This document shows positions 1 through 11,500 of a DNA stretch of 64,000 bases, piece by piece. Source of the stretch: Erigeron canadensis (taxonomy: Eukaryota > Streptophyta > Magnoliopsida > Asterales > Asteraceae). Under the pieces are notes generated by a model, which had not been told where the DNA came from, did not search any database, and worked only from the letters and a program-made list of their open reading frames with translations. Both the position numbers and the translations under genes were made by a program. The stretch spans positions 22,639,966-22,703,965 of the forward strand of contig NC_057768.1 of assembly GCF_010389155.1 (NCBI RefSeq), written 5' to 3'. The first letter of the stretch is position 1, and the number at the start of each line of letters is the position of its first letter.

Positions 1-928
1 ATTTTTTGTTTATTATGTTATAAATTTAATTTTCAGTTGTTAACAAAAAAAATTATGATATAGAAATTAAAATATAAAGATGTTTTTTATCAACTAATTA
101 TATTTTTTAGGTGTTAAAATTGATATAACTTTTATAAAACGAATTGATTTTCTTGTACGTTTTCATCTAAAACATACAGTTTATATATATTTGTATACTA
201 AAAAGACAAAAAGTTTAAATATATTTACAAATTATAAGTAATAAGTATAAATGTAATATGATATAAATATTAAATAATTAATATATAATTGATTCGGTTC
301 GGTTCGGTTTTTGATCGGTTTTTTGGCATATGAAACCGAAACCCGAACCGATCCGTTTGGTTTTTAGAAAACAAAAACCAAACCAATGGAATTCGTTTGG
401 TTTCGGTTTTTTCAGTTCGGTTTTGTCGGGTTTTTTCGGTTTTTGGTTTTCCGGTTCGGTTTTTGCTCACCCCTAAATCTATGTATAGCATGAAGTGTTG
501 TCTCCATCATTAATCCACTCAGCTCGTCGTCAACATTTTTTTACGAGGAAGAGCTTCTCGGTGACATGCTTGTGAAGAAGTCATGGCAATGGTTGTCTTC
601 CCGTGACAAATTGGTGAAGAGCCCGTGACAATACTGTTGGCCGGCCTTTCGCAAGAACCATATATGGTTGCGAAAAACTCACTTAATGACGAAAACATTT
701 TTTCTTTTTGACTATTCTACAAAATCTTAAAGGCAATCATTACTAAATTTTGAATATAATTTAATTTCCAAACTTTGAAATGCAATGGAAAGAGAGAAAA
801 GATTTATTATACTAGTTTTTTTGTAATGCTTGAAGGAACAAAAGGGTAAATGGGTTGAAACATTCGGTTTCCATAAACCATTTTGATACTTAGATCAAAT
901 ACCACATTGAACTCATGCCTATTGAATT
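1..928. other. AT-rich intergenic DNA with a TTCGGTTTT-type repeat
   Basis: No gene is supported here. The main visible structure is a degenerate repeat of TTCGGTTT units at about 285-470, which can be read as an open frame on the minus strand only because it is simple sequence. It ends at 'gctcacccctaaat', an edge typical of dispersed plant repeats beginning AGGGGTGAGC. The rest is AT-rich and unassigned. Confidence 0.6.
283..476. repeat. TTCGGTTTT-rich dispersed low-complexity repeat
   Basis: Units of GGTTCGGTTT and TTCGGTTTT are reiterated across about 190 bp, with variants such as TTTGGTTTTT. The right edge reads GCTCACCCCTAAAT. Comparable CCGAAACC/TTCGGTTT tracts are widespread in plant genomes. 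A second element with a similar AGGGGTG edge but GAGCCGAG units lies at 25386-25720. No coding capacity. Confidence 0.7.
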
Positions 929-1904
929 TGTTGGTATGTGATCACGTTATAACAAATGCATGTCCGGAAATAATTTAAGCCTACGAGGTCACACAAAATG
1001 ACACGGTAACTCTATATTATTAATTAGTATATTAAAGTAATAAATTAATTAATTTGATCACGAAATGAATAATTAAATTATATTAAAGGGTTAATTGTAT
1101 TTAATTAATTAAAGAGGAGGAATAAATGTGAAATTAGGGAATTAGTTGTAACATCCCAAACTTTCTAGTTAATTGTTGACTTTACTCGTTAAGTCAAAAT
1201 TCCGTGTCTATTAAGTCTTTAGATGATTAAATGCGTCTATATGTTTAATATGCTTTAAATGCAAGGCTTTAATGCCTTAATGATTGATGTGTATAAGTGT
1301 TTAAAGGTATATTTAAATGCCTTTAGAGGTTCTTAAAGTGTTTAATGTGTTGTAAGTGTTCCCTATAGGTGTTTTGAGCTTAATATGAGTCGTTTGGAAG
1401 CTTAGGGACTACTTTTGACATAGGGTTAAACTCAAAAACGGGTTAAGGGTCTTGTAACCTATCATTAGACTCATAACACAGAGATTATACTCTTCCTTTA
1501 AAGCCCTAGTTGTCCCCTTGGTTCCATAGCATTCTATTATTCGATTTCATCGTCGTTTGGGTGATTCGATGGTGTTTTGATCAAGTTTTGCACCCCCTTT
1601 GCTATCTCCAGGTAATTGATGATTAGCCACATTGATTTTATGCATAATAAGTCCTTTCAACCCATTGATTTCTGGTTTTAGGGTTTGGGTTGGATTCAAT
1701 TACGTTTATAATCGATTTTAGGGCATTACGGGTTTTAAATCGATTGTATAAAGTTGGTATATGATTCAAGGATTAATTGGTGTTTTCAATGAGTGATTTT
1801 GGTCTTATTTTAAGTGTATTTGATGTTCATAAGACCTGGAGTTGTGTTAAAGCCGTCGGAGATATGTTTGGTTAGGTTTTGGAGTTGCTTTTAACGACTG
1901 GTCG

Positions 1905-2044
1905 TCGTAACTCCCGTTACGGTTGCGTAACTCCCGTTAGCTGGGTAATTGCGATAACACCTCCACGGTAACTCCCGTTAAAAATTTTCATAACTCCCGT
2001 TAGGTGTGTAACTCCCGTTAAAGTTTTCGTAACTCCCGTTAGGG
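1905..2044 (+). repeat. Six copies of a GTAACTCCCGTTA motif
   Basis: Six copies of (G/A)TAACTCCCGTTA occur in about 140 bp, separated by unequal spacers of roughly 5-30 bp, so this is not a strict tandem array. They lie in the upstream half of the nested Gypsy-type LTR. Such clusters can be regulatory sites in the U3 part of an LTR, but that role is only inferred. Confidence 0.75.
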
Positions 2045-2599
2045 ACTGATTTTGTTAACATTTTTAAACGATCATAATTTTGAACCGTAACTCCGTTTTT
2101 GACGAATAAGCTATCCACGGAATCGTGAGAGAGTCTACTTTCTAATGATAATACTTTTTAAAGTTGAGGATGATGTCAATTTTGCAGAAAGGTTAATTTA
2201 GTGAGTGATTTCCATGTTCCGTCGAGTTATGTAAGCTCTAAAGTATTAAACGAACCTCCGATGCATCAAGTCTTGTCATGGGTGATATTTATAGGTATCT
2301 AGTCTTGAGTCGTGACCATAAATAGTGGGTAATTGATAGCTCATTATGTCGTTTAATGATTATAGGTAGTCGGGAATACTTGCAAAGCTCGGTAACTTAC
2401 GTTATCATTTGTTGTGTGCTTCTACGAGGTAAGATACACTACTTTGACACGCTGAGGGTTCAACATAAACATATTTTTCATATAATAACATCCCAAATGG
2501 TATCTTGTTTGCTTATGGGTATTCGGGATTATACGGGAGGTGATATGGGCTATGTAGATGCATATAAAAGCCTGAAATGCTACCCCAATGATACGTATT

Positions 2600-2815
2600 G
2601 CTATGAGATGTTATGTATGCTTAATATATGATATGAAATGATGTACGATCTAAGATGATAAATGTTATGCAATGTTGTAATGATATACGATATGCAATGA
2701 TATATGACGATGTACGTGATGTAACAATGTATGCGATGTGATGATATGAAATGAAATGCTATGAAATGTGATGTATGATGATGATATGTGAAATGTGCAT
2801 GATTACATGGCTTGT
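2600..2815. repeat. ATGATATGAAATG-type low-complexity tract
   Basis: About 200 bp of imperfect repetition of ATGATATG, ATGAAATG and GATGTA(C/T)GATG units within the nested Gypsy-type solo LTR. Short ORFs on both strands are products of the repetition. Confidence 0.65.
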
Positions 2816-4282
2816 TCATCTAGTTCACTAGACTTATTAAGTTGCCATGACACGTGCACGTTTAAGGGTCCAAACGTAAAGATGTATATATGTGATGATT
2901 GTTTAGGTTGTGTAAACACCTAAACTATATGTGATGTGAAATCGAGCTTGTAAATTTAACGTGAAAGTGTTAAGCTTAACCCGTACTTGCCCTAGCCCGG
3001 TTATGTGCGTTGATGTGGTTGCTTGGGTGGCTCCTTGCAACATGGTACAACGTGAAGAGTAATACGGGAGGTCTTACCAGCCTCATTGTCATTGAACTTA
3101 CGGATTACTCCTAGATTGGCTTGCCATTCCTTAACGACATTGATGTACTACTGAATGGTGGTTCATCTAGTCGGGTGCGACTTATGTCACACTTAACGAG
3201 ATGCATATGTTATATGAGATGCGTGACTTTTGTCACAATTATAAAGATGTTCAAATGTGATATGTGATGATGCAAAAGATGACTAGGCACATTTAGGATG
3301 ACCCATCCTAATATGAATGATGTTGATGATATGATATGTAAGTGTGATGATATGTTTGAGGATATGTGCCATAACGACTTAATATGACTTTTATATAAGG
3401 TTTTAAATGGACAAACGTTTTATAATTTATGTGTCATCTTACTTAGCTAATTCGTTAGCTAACACTTGCTCTTTTAAATGTGTTGTGCCCTCAGGTCCAA
3501 CAATAGTGAGCAGGTAGATGTGAGAAGATGTGAGGCATGGGTAGATGATCTTGAAGCTAGCTATAGTTTACCCATAGTGGCTGCTCGCATTAGACGTTGA
3601 TTTATGTTTAGATATTTATGATTTGTATTTACTATTATGTCGGTTGTTTAATGTTGGGCAACCGATGGATTTCCATTTAGATTTGTTTTGATGATATGGC
3701 TAGTAACACCATTTAATGAATAAACCAAACAGATTTTGCTGGTTTGGACTTTTAAAGTTTAATTCCGCTTTCTTTAACGCCGTTAGGCTAAAGTTTTTGA
3801 AACTCCTTATTTTTAAATGACGGGTGTTACATTAGTGTTGGACTCTAATTCCCTAAAGGAGGCCGGTTTTGAGAGGCCTTTTAAGGGTCTTGACTAAACT
3901 TGATCACCAAGTAACTTAACCCTAAATAATCCATATATATAGAGAGAGGCTTTATTCTAAGGGTTTAATCATTCATTCACATAATCGACTACAATGGTTT
4001 TCGATTCATGGGATTTTCGAATTAAGGGAGTATTACACAAAGAGTTGTGAAGTTCGTGATCGGGGTACTAGCACACGGTATAGAGGTGTCTAGTGTGCGA
4101 TCGTAGAGGAGTTTTACTTTAAACCCTAAATAATAATAATCTTATTATTAATAATATTATTGGAAGCTTTGCACAAAGGTACACGTTTCGACTCTCTCTT
4201 TGTTAATTAATAGTATTACATGTACGATCTTTCCGTTGAGTACTCGTGAATTGTTATTTGTTTATATGCTTATATTCTAACA

Positions 4283-4780
4283 GAAACATCATCCTCACAC
4301 ATAAAGTGCACGGTATTTTTTCCAGTTACATTTGGCAAGGTTTGAACCTGTGACCTTACAGTCTTCATCTTGTAGTCTCATGTAATCACATAATGATTGT
4401 ACCAGTTGATCTATGATCATAAAAAATGTATATACCAATTTTCTGAAAATATCAATATACATATCTGTCTCTTTAATCATATTCTCTATGCGGGTCTAGA
4501 AATGATATGAGTGACGATTTAGTGCAATCAAGTTTGCCTAATAGAACAAAATTCGCATTTTTGTTCTGGTTTTTGAAACTTTAAGTCGAATGAAACGTCT
4601 ACATAAGGAAATTTTATCAATTCTAGTATCGGTTTAAATTTATACAAAATCGTTTCATTTCACGATAAATGTCAAAAAGTAAACTTACCCATAAAATAAG
4701 TGCAAATACATCATCTGGAAATTTTAAATTGTAATCTGAAAAAAGGTAGTTTTAGAAAGAATATATATATATATATATAT
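4283..4780. other. Intergenic, no gene seen
   Basis: AT-rich stretch between the solo LTR and a fold-back MITE. It contains 'ggtttgaacctgtgacctt' at about 4339, a tRNA B-box-like phrase common in plant dispersed repeats, but no tRNA fold is supported. It ends in a (TA)10 tract at 4761-4780, into which the next element is inserted. Confidence 0.5.
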
Positions 4781-5169
4781 GGTAACACTCCGGTGAGAAC
4801 ACTTTTAAAATAAGAACGGTGAGAACACTTAAAAACATCATTTTGATGGATTAAAAATCCATAAAACTAACATAGTGCATAACTAATTATCATTATTTAA
4901 GTGTTTAACAACACATTGATCCTTCAAAATCGAAAAAATCACGTTTTTTGTTTTGTGCATCCATCTTGGATGCATATTATCAAAATGATGCATCCAACAA
5001 AAAACGTGATTTTTTTCGATTTTGGTAGATCCATGTGTTGTTAACACTTAAATAATGATAATTAGTTATGCGCTATGTCAGTTTTATGGACTTTTAATGC
5101 ATCAAAATGTAGTTTTTAAGTGTTCTCATTTGTTCTCATTTTAAGTTAGTTCTCATTTGATTGTCACCC
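4781..5169. mobile_element. Fold-back MITE inserted in a TA tract
   Basis: The 389-bp segment starts GGTAACACTCCGGTGAGAAC, and its right end read in reverse is GGGTGACAATCAAATGAGAAC. The two halves are inverted copies for most of their length, turning around near 4975. The 'agtgcataactaattatcatt' and 'acgtgatttttttcgattttgg' blocks both recur inverted. It is flanked by TATATA on both sides, consistent with a TA target. It is non-coding. The superfamily is uncertain; TA targets suggest a Tc1/mariner-type element, but the ends are not diagnostic. Confidence 0.75.
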
Positions 5170-5180
5170 TATATATATAT

Positions 5181-5680
5181 ATATTAAAACAGTAGTTAAC
5201 CGAGCTTTTTAAAAACGTTCTCAAAACTAAAGCTATGTTCAAACATTGCCACGTAAGATTTTAGCTTATGTGGCATCTCTATGTTTTATAATAATATTTA
5301 TAATACATAAATAAATAAAATTGATCTTAAAAGATTTGGTAAAAAAAATTTTAATCACAATTAATTTTAACTATATTTTAAAAAATAAATAATTGAAAAT
5401 TATCTAATCTTATATTAAATCACGTACTAACCAAAAATCATATAGAAGACTATTTATATTTATATCCATAATTACAAATGAATTGTTACTTAATAATATT
5501 TAAAAACTATAAATACAAAAACCTCTAAATCACGTACTTTTAATAATTTTCATATTGTATTTTTTTAACATGTATTTATCTATTACATTAAATTTATGCT
5601 AACTAAACTAATTTTATTGGTTATCAATCTCAATATCAAAAACTTTAAACCGTACAACGTACGGGTAATAAAAAACCTAG
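5181..5680 (+). mobile_element. Small non-autonomous Helitron
   Basis: The 3' end carries the Helitron signature: a short hairpin (CCGTACAACGTACGG, 5650-5664), a spacer and a terminal CTAG at 5677-5680 followed by host T. The 5' boundary is placed at about 5181, where AT-rich sequence 'atattaaaacagtagttaacc' emerges from the TA tract shared with the preceding MITE. The exact start cannot be fixed because of that tract. No RepHel coding sequence is present, as expected for a non-autonomous copy. Confidence 0.65.
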
Positions 5681-8572
5681 TATATATATATATAGATAAC
5701 TTTCCAGTGAAAACAAGTTTAAAATAAGTATGGTGAGAACAGAGGATAAAATAGGAATTTTAACATGGGGTATTTATTTTTTTTTAGTTTTAAAATGTAA
5801 CTAACTATCATCATTAATTCTTTGTATGATGAAATACATAATTAACATGTGTTCGATAACAATTTCATTAATATCATGCATTCATTAATCACTAATAAAA
5901 CCGCATTCAATAAAAGTACAAAGATTAACGATGGGGAATAAATGATAAAAAAAAAATTGGGGTTTGTTAAATAAGGGTTGTGTTTAAGGTGCATAAATTG
6001 TTTGTACATTTATCATGAAAATCAGGAGGCAGACTTTTAATATGGAATGTACAAGTTTTTTTTATGCACGTACGACTGTATTTAACATTTCCCAAAAAAA
6101 TTTTATAAACTTAATTTGGCATCAATATTCTTGTTTACTTTTATTAAATAAATTATTATGGATGCATTCTTAGATGTAAATATATATATTGGATGCACCT
6201 TTCATTTGGATACTAACTAAGAACGGATGAAAGAAAAATGTCTTCAAAATGATTTTGGATGCTCAAATCTACAAAAATAAAAGGATGCATAAATTGCACA
6301 GATACTAAATTGGATGCATAAGGACGCACTTATATATTTTATATAACTGATTTTTTTTATTTTTTATTTTGTACAAATGGATTAGATGAGCAATTCACAT
6401 ATTTACATTTGATGGATGCACTTTTTTTCCTGGATGCACAACACTAAACAAAATACAAATCAACTAAAGAGAGGGTGTCCATGTGCATAAATGAGAAACT
6501 GCCATGTATTGAATAAATTTGTAGAAGTTAATTCGGAAATTTAAAAGAAAAAAGATAGATGGATTTTAATTGGTTGAAAAAATATTATGGAGTATGAACG
6601 GATCCAAACCGTTTTTCCCATTCCAAGTATGCCCTTTTTTCACTATATTTTAAAACTAAAAATCCACTAAATTTTGTAACCGTGGGATTGAACGAACGCT
6701 AACAATTTTTGGTCATGTATCATATTAATTTGGTTCTCCTAAGTTCCTAGTGCAAAAACCAAACATAACAAAGATCTATTAGAGTGGGATGAGGACATAA
6801 TAAGTAATAGAAAGAAGAAAATGGTACAAAGTACAAATACTTTATCTTGGCATCTTGAAGTCTTTGGAGGTTAAAAATGACAAGATTTTTTCGAACATTA
6901 ATGCACATTATTGTTTAATTGGATGCGTAATAGGTCTAAACCATCTAACATTTCTCGAATAAATTGATGTAATTTCTCTTTTTAAATGTTTTTTGTAAGG
7001 TGGCCAAAAGAAACTTACATTTATTTATTTATTATACAAAAAAAATACCAAACAATTAGGGGACAACCCATAAGGTACTGGTCACTTTACATACTACTAT
7101 CCCACTCCGTAAGGTACATATGCAATACGATGACTTTTAGATTGAAAAAAACAAAGTATGAGACCACAAAAATTGGAAATCATTACAACGTGAAACCTTG
7201 AAACCCCAAGTTGAGATTTTGCGAAATTAATTAAGAGACATTTAAAGTTTATCAAATGAAAAGCACATGAAATGGCTATAATCAGAGTATATTTTATAAC
7301 ATTTTGTATGAAAAAAAAAAAAAAAACTAACCTTCATTCAATGGTAAACCTCTCCACTGTTAAGATTATATATTCAATGTAAGGGCTAATGATATGCACA
7401 AGAATTGTTAAATTCCCCATTAAACAAGTAATTTCAAAGGCTAAAAAGGACAATCAGTACTCAAAATTCCTCGATGTAAACTCACAGACAGGATATGAAT
7501 GTCTAATAAAGATTAAAGAACCAAAAATGAGAACAAATTGAGAACGTTTCGATTCAAATTAACTAAGAATGTAAGTTTATTCACGTCGGATACTTGCAAT
7601 GTAAAAAAACCAACAGAACCGTCTTGCTTCAACCAACATAAAAGGAAAAAGGCATAGTCATGATGGGGATGGAGAAGGGGTGAAGATGACTCACTAGGGA
7701 ATACTTCTTTTTGTGTAGTTGCAGTTCTGTAGCGTTACAGACATCAGCATGAATCAAGTTCAAAGCAAGCAGGGTTGTGTTCACTGCTATAAAGAATGCG
7801 CTCACATATAACAAAGGTACAACTGCTGCTTTTTGTGCCCAGAAACCATCTTGTTAAAGTTAACCTACAAACGCATTGCAAACATTAAGTGTAATGCCAC
7901 ACCATTTGTGTCAAACTAGTAATAGGTACCCTACCATGATATCTCAGATTCTTTACTTAGCAGGAAGAAAAAAATAGAAGCTTGTGGTTAATTTTCTCTC
8001 CAAATAAGGGGAGATACAGAGAAAGTAAAATGAATGAAAATACCTTACCCAAACTAACCTAGAGCTACACTGCCTACACACAAAGGTTGTAATGGTAAAA
8101 GTGTAAGTGTTTTGTTTTCCATTTTTCTCAAACTTAAAAACCCAAACAGCATAACTGAGGAACATGCAAAAATGGTTACTCTCTCCTTAAATAAGTGTCA
8201 GCATGAAAAGTAAAAGCTTTCAGAAGATATGTAATTATTGCATTGCATAGTAGCAAGGTTATAAAATTACCCTTGTTATTGCACAAACTCATAGAAATCA
8301 GTTTTGTGAAACAGGTTAGCAAGGGTAAGATAGTAAACTTGATATATGACTTTAGGAAGTGAACGCTTATTTGAGACAAACTAAAGCCTAAGGTATACAC
8401 TTACTTTGGAACCAAGGGAGTATTACACAGTATTTCCCTTTCTTTTCTTGCATGAGATAGTACATTATTAAACTTTGAATCTTGTTTTCTCTATAATAAC
8501 AGTAAAAACAATAAAAATAATAATGATGATAATAATTAATAATGCAAAAACTGACCTTAAAATGCCATCGGT
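5681..8572. other. AT-rich intergenic DNA, MITE remnant and GGATGCA motifs
   Basis: No gene is supported. At 5695-5765, 'taactttccagtgaaaacaagtt' and 'ggtgagaacag' resemble the left end of the MITE at 4781, so this is probably a decayed relative whose right end I cannot place. Between 6160 and 6480 the heptamer GGATGCA recurs at irregular spacing, as it does in that MITE's centre. The stretch at about 7600-8572 lies directly downstream of the TSO1-like gene and should include its 3' untranslated region. Short ORFs there have no recognisable protein character. Confidence 0.5.
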
Positions 8573-11500
8573 TTAATGGGTGCCATCTCCAGGAGGAAGA
8601 TTTGAAGTCTGTCCAGTATTGTCTTTGGAACCAATGCATGGAGTGAGAGGCGGGAAAGATGGAATCGCCTTCAGTATGAACTTCCTACCACTTTTCAAAG
8701 AGCTCAAACCAAGCTCATTCAACCGAAGTCTAGGTGGAGAAACTCTTTTCTTATTTGGTGATGTTGCTATCACCTTATTGGGTTGAACAAAAGAGTCTCT
8801 TAATATCTTTGGTGTGTCATCATCAATGGCCTGCAGAGGCACCGGGGTAATTGAGGAACCACGGGAACAAAGGGAAGAGAGGCTCACACAGCTAGGAAGT
8901 AAAAATTGAGATTTTGAAGTGTTTGACCAATCTCCAGGTGAGAATTCATCTGTAAATTCAATGTTCGGGTATGATTCTTGATCAAATGAAACCGTCTCAA
9001 GGTTCCTGTTGCTTGCTTCTGTGATCATGTTAAAGTCAGAAGAATCTTTAGGGGATGTAGGGGTGGTCGTACAAGGAGGGTAAAACGTGCATTCAGATTC
9101 TGGGGATGGAACATATCTTTTGGGGAGAACACGAGTACTTGATGCATCCTTTCCATTGCTGAACAAAAAAAGTGAGATCAAGTAAAGCTCCGTGATTAAA
9201 ATATGTACAGGTGGCAAAATGAATTCTAAGTAACAAGTCAGGTTGGGCTTTCCTACCAACACTTTCTTTTGTACATTTTTTAAGTGGGGATGGTAAATGT
9301 ACCAAACAATCAAACATGATTTTACAAACACTATGTTTTTAAAACATCAATCATGCAATTAACATTTTAATTAATGCACTTTAGGATATTGTAAACACTT
9401 AAGTGACTTTTGCCTTTTAGCTAATTTAAATAATGTAGTACTTATGCAGCTATTGAATAATACATTAAGAATTGATCCAACTATATGCAGATGAACTGAC
9501 ATTACTATCTTAGCAAATATGCATCATGAAGTGAACAAGTGAACAAATAAACTCATAAATAGTATCTTACTTTGAACATTGAATAGATGGTGTCTGAGGA
9601 GTCAAATTGTGAGGTTTGTGGATTTTGGGAAGAGATGATCTTGACGTGAGGGAAACCACCTTGAGCTTATCATCAGATGACCCGTTTAATTTCTCACTAT
9701 TGGCTTCCATTACCATTACTCTATGTATGCCGCTAACTGTGATGTCAGAAGTTCAGAAATTATTTGAGAGAGAGAGAGTCACAAGAGTCAAAGAGAATTA
9801 GTTTCAATTAAAATGTGTCCATGGAAAAATTGATGGAGAAATTAAATCATAATAAACCTGTTAGACTAGAGTCACACACTATACAACACAATCAATTCAA
9901 TCACTTAAACCCTAAAAGTTTTCAACTGCAAAAGTATCCATATTACCGTAGTTGAAACCATCAAAGCTCTACCTAAAACACACCCAGAGCATTTGCAAAG
10001 TGCAACATTTTAAGTGATATATAACAATATCAAAAATACCATTGTTAAATACTATTTGTAGTATTTATGAAGTAATACCATTGTTATGCACTAGCTTATT
10101 AGTCACTCCAAGTATATATGTGTCTCTTGATAAAGCTATCAACAAATCTAAACTCAACCAACAACAAAACCAGGCCAAATGAAATAGGATATCTGCAGTG
10201 TGCTATAGCTTGGTATAGGGTAACAATTGACTTAGTGGCCCTAATGGACTGGTGGTTAAATATACTGGCAGAGCGTGTACGCACTTAGTTTTCAGTAGCT
10301 AAGCTTTATGTGGTAATTACACATCCTTGTAATAGTAATACTTTATCGTATGATATAAAAGTTGCCGGAAAAAACAAAAAAAAATAGGATAGTTGAAATT
10401 TGAAGGTAGATAAGCCACTTAACATATCATTCTAAAAATTAGTTTTGTTACACTAACTAATCAATAGGTAAGTAGTTATTGGTTATCGAGGTGGGATATC
10501 GGTGAAAATTAATACTTAATTAATATCAAAGTCGAGCTTAAAAGTGTCAATATTTGAAACATCATCTAAACAAATCATATGTCTGGAAAATCTTCCTCCA
10601 AGCCCACTTCAACAAGCCATCTAATTATTAATCAAAATCTTCCATTTCAAGCAAGCCATCTAATAGGGTTACTTAATCAGATTGGGTGGACTATTTTGGG
10701 TTTGGGCTTTTAGTTTCATGGTCTAACTAAAAAAATTAGTGTTTATTATGTTGTATTTAAGTTCTGGAATAGACTGATATAACTGATATGGGTAAACATC
10801 ACCGATAATAGTGAGACAGCAATTTTTACTGATATTTTGGAGGAACCCCGATAACCGCTATCCCACAGATCATCAGAATCATGTTCTTAAGAAAATATAT
10901 ATATATCAAAATAAATTAGCCATACACTATGATTATGATTATTGTAACTTCAAAGCGGATGGGTGACTATAAGCATGTAATTTATCTAGATATGATCTCC
11001 AAAATTACATTCACTAATAACTGACTTATATCTTTTCATCATTCTATCACTCAAAACTCAGGATACCTATCTACATGTTTAAACTATGCCTATGTGCTTA
11101 AAACCCCTCATTACCATGTTTTAGTCCCTCAATGATAGTATTTTGCATTTCTTTAAGATCCTACTTTTTTTCTGTAAGTAATATTTTGTTACCTGCTTTT
11201 GCACCATAAATATTTTGACAGCCTTCACACCGACATCCAGCAGAGCATCCAACATTAGCCTGTTGAGATTAATTTAGTACAATGAAACACATATGAAGAA
11301 AAAGAAGCAGCTGAAATGAAATGAGTCATATTAACAAGATCACACCTGATAACACTCACAGTACTTTTTCAAGCACATTGATTTCTTGCAGTTGCAACCC
11401 CTTTTGTGCTTTGCCAGCGGTGTCACTTGATCTCCATGCTCCTATGAAGAGTCATTAGCATTAGCTAAGCCAATTTTATCACATCTTTTATAAATGCGAT

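Larger units (their letters stand above)
1147..3831 (+). mobile_element. Solo LTR of a Ty3/Gypsy-type element nested in a Copia LTR
   Basis: The 2685-bp insertion begins TGTAACATCCC and ends GGGTGTTACA, a near-perfect terminal inverted pair with TG...CA ends. It is flanked by a perfect 5-bp duplication TTAGT at 1142-1146 and 3832-3836. It holds no gag, pol or long ORF, and no second LTR. The ends and length resemble Tekay/Del-like Gypsy LTRs; that assignment is an inference from family style. Because it lies inside the Copia solo LTR, it is the younger insertion. Internal features are a six-fold GTAACTCCCGTTA array and an ATGATATG-rich tract. Confidence 0.85.
929..4282 (+). mobile_element. 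Solo LTR of a Ty1/Copia element, interrupted by another solo LTR
   Basis: Segments 929-1146 and 3837-4282 together match, in order, the LTRs of the Copia element at 55363-63492. Shared landmarks are the GTATGTGATCACG start, the 'atgtccggaaataatttaagcc' type block, 'aaagaggagg', 'tgttggac', the 'ggggtactagcacacggtat' region, 'gtgcgatcgtaga' and the terminal TATATTCTAACA. Joined, they give about 664 bp against about 690 bp for the intact LTRs. No internal retroelement sequence adjoins, so this is a solo LTR. The flanking pentamers GAATT and GAAAC agree only at GAA, so the target duplication is decayed or absent. It was split at 1147 by the nested element. Confidence 0.85.

Noticed and set aside
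270..491. 73-aa minus-strand frame rich in KTE, NRT and PNR repeats
   Set aside because: It is a translation of the TTCGGTTTT low-complexity repeat and has no gene-like features.
1905..2044. CRISPR-like array, considered because of the repeated 13-mer with spacers
   Set aside because: The repeats are too short, spacers too short and unequal, and the setting is a plant LTR.
4330..4410. Possible tRNA or SINE from the 'ggtttgaacctgtgacc' phrase
   Set aside because: Only a B-box-like phrase is present; no acceptor stem, A box or cloverleaf could be found.
8580..8786. Plus-strand frame over the 3' end of the TSO1-like gene
   Set aside because: It is antisense to a well-supported coding exon.
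10490..10870. Possible MITE in a TSO1-like intron, from 'ggttatcgaggtgggatatcgg' and 'ccccgataaccgctatccc'
   Set aside because: The phrases are similar but do not pair as clean terminal inverted repeats and no target duplication was found.
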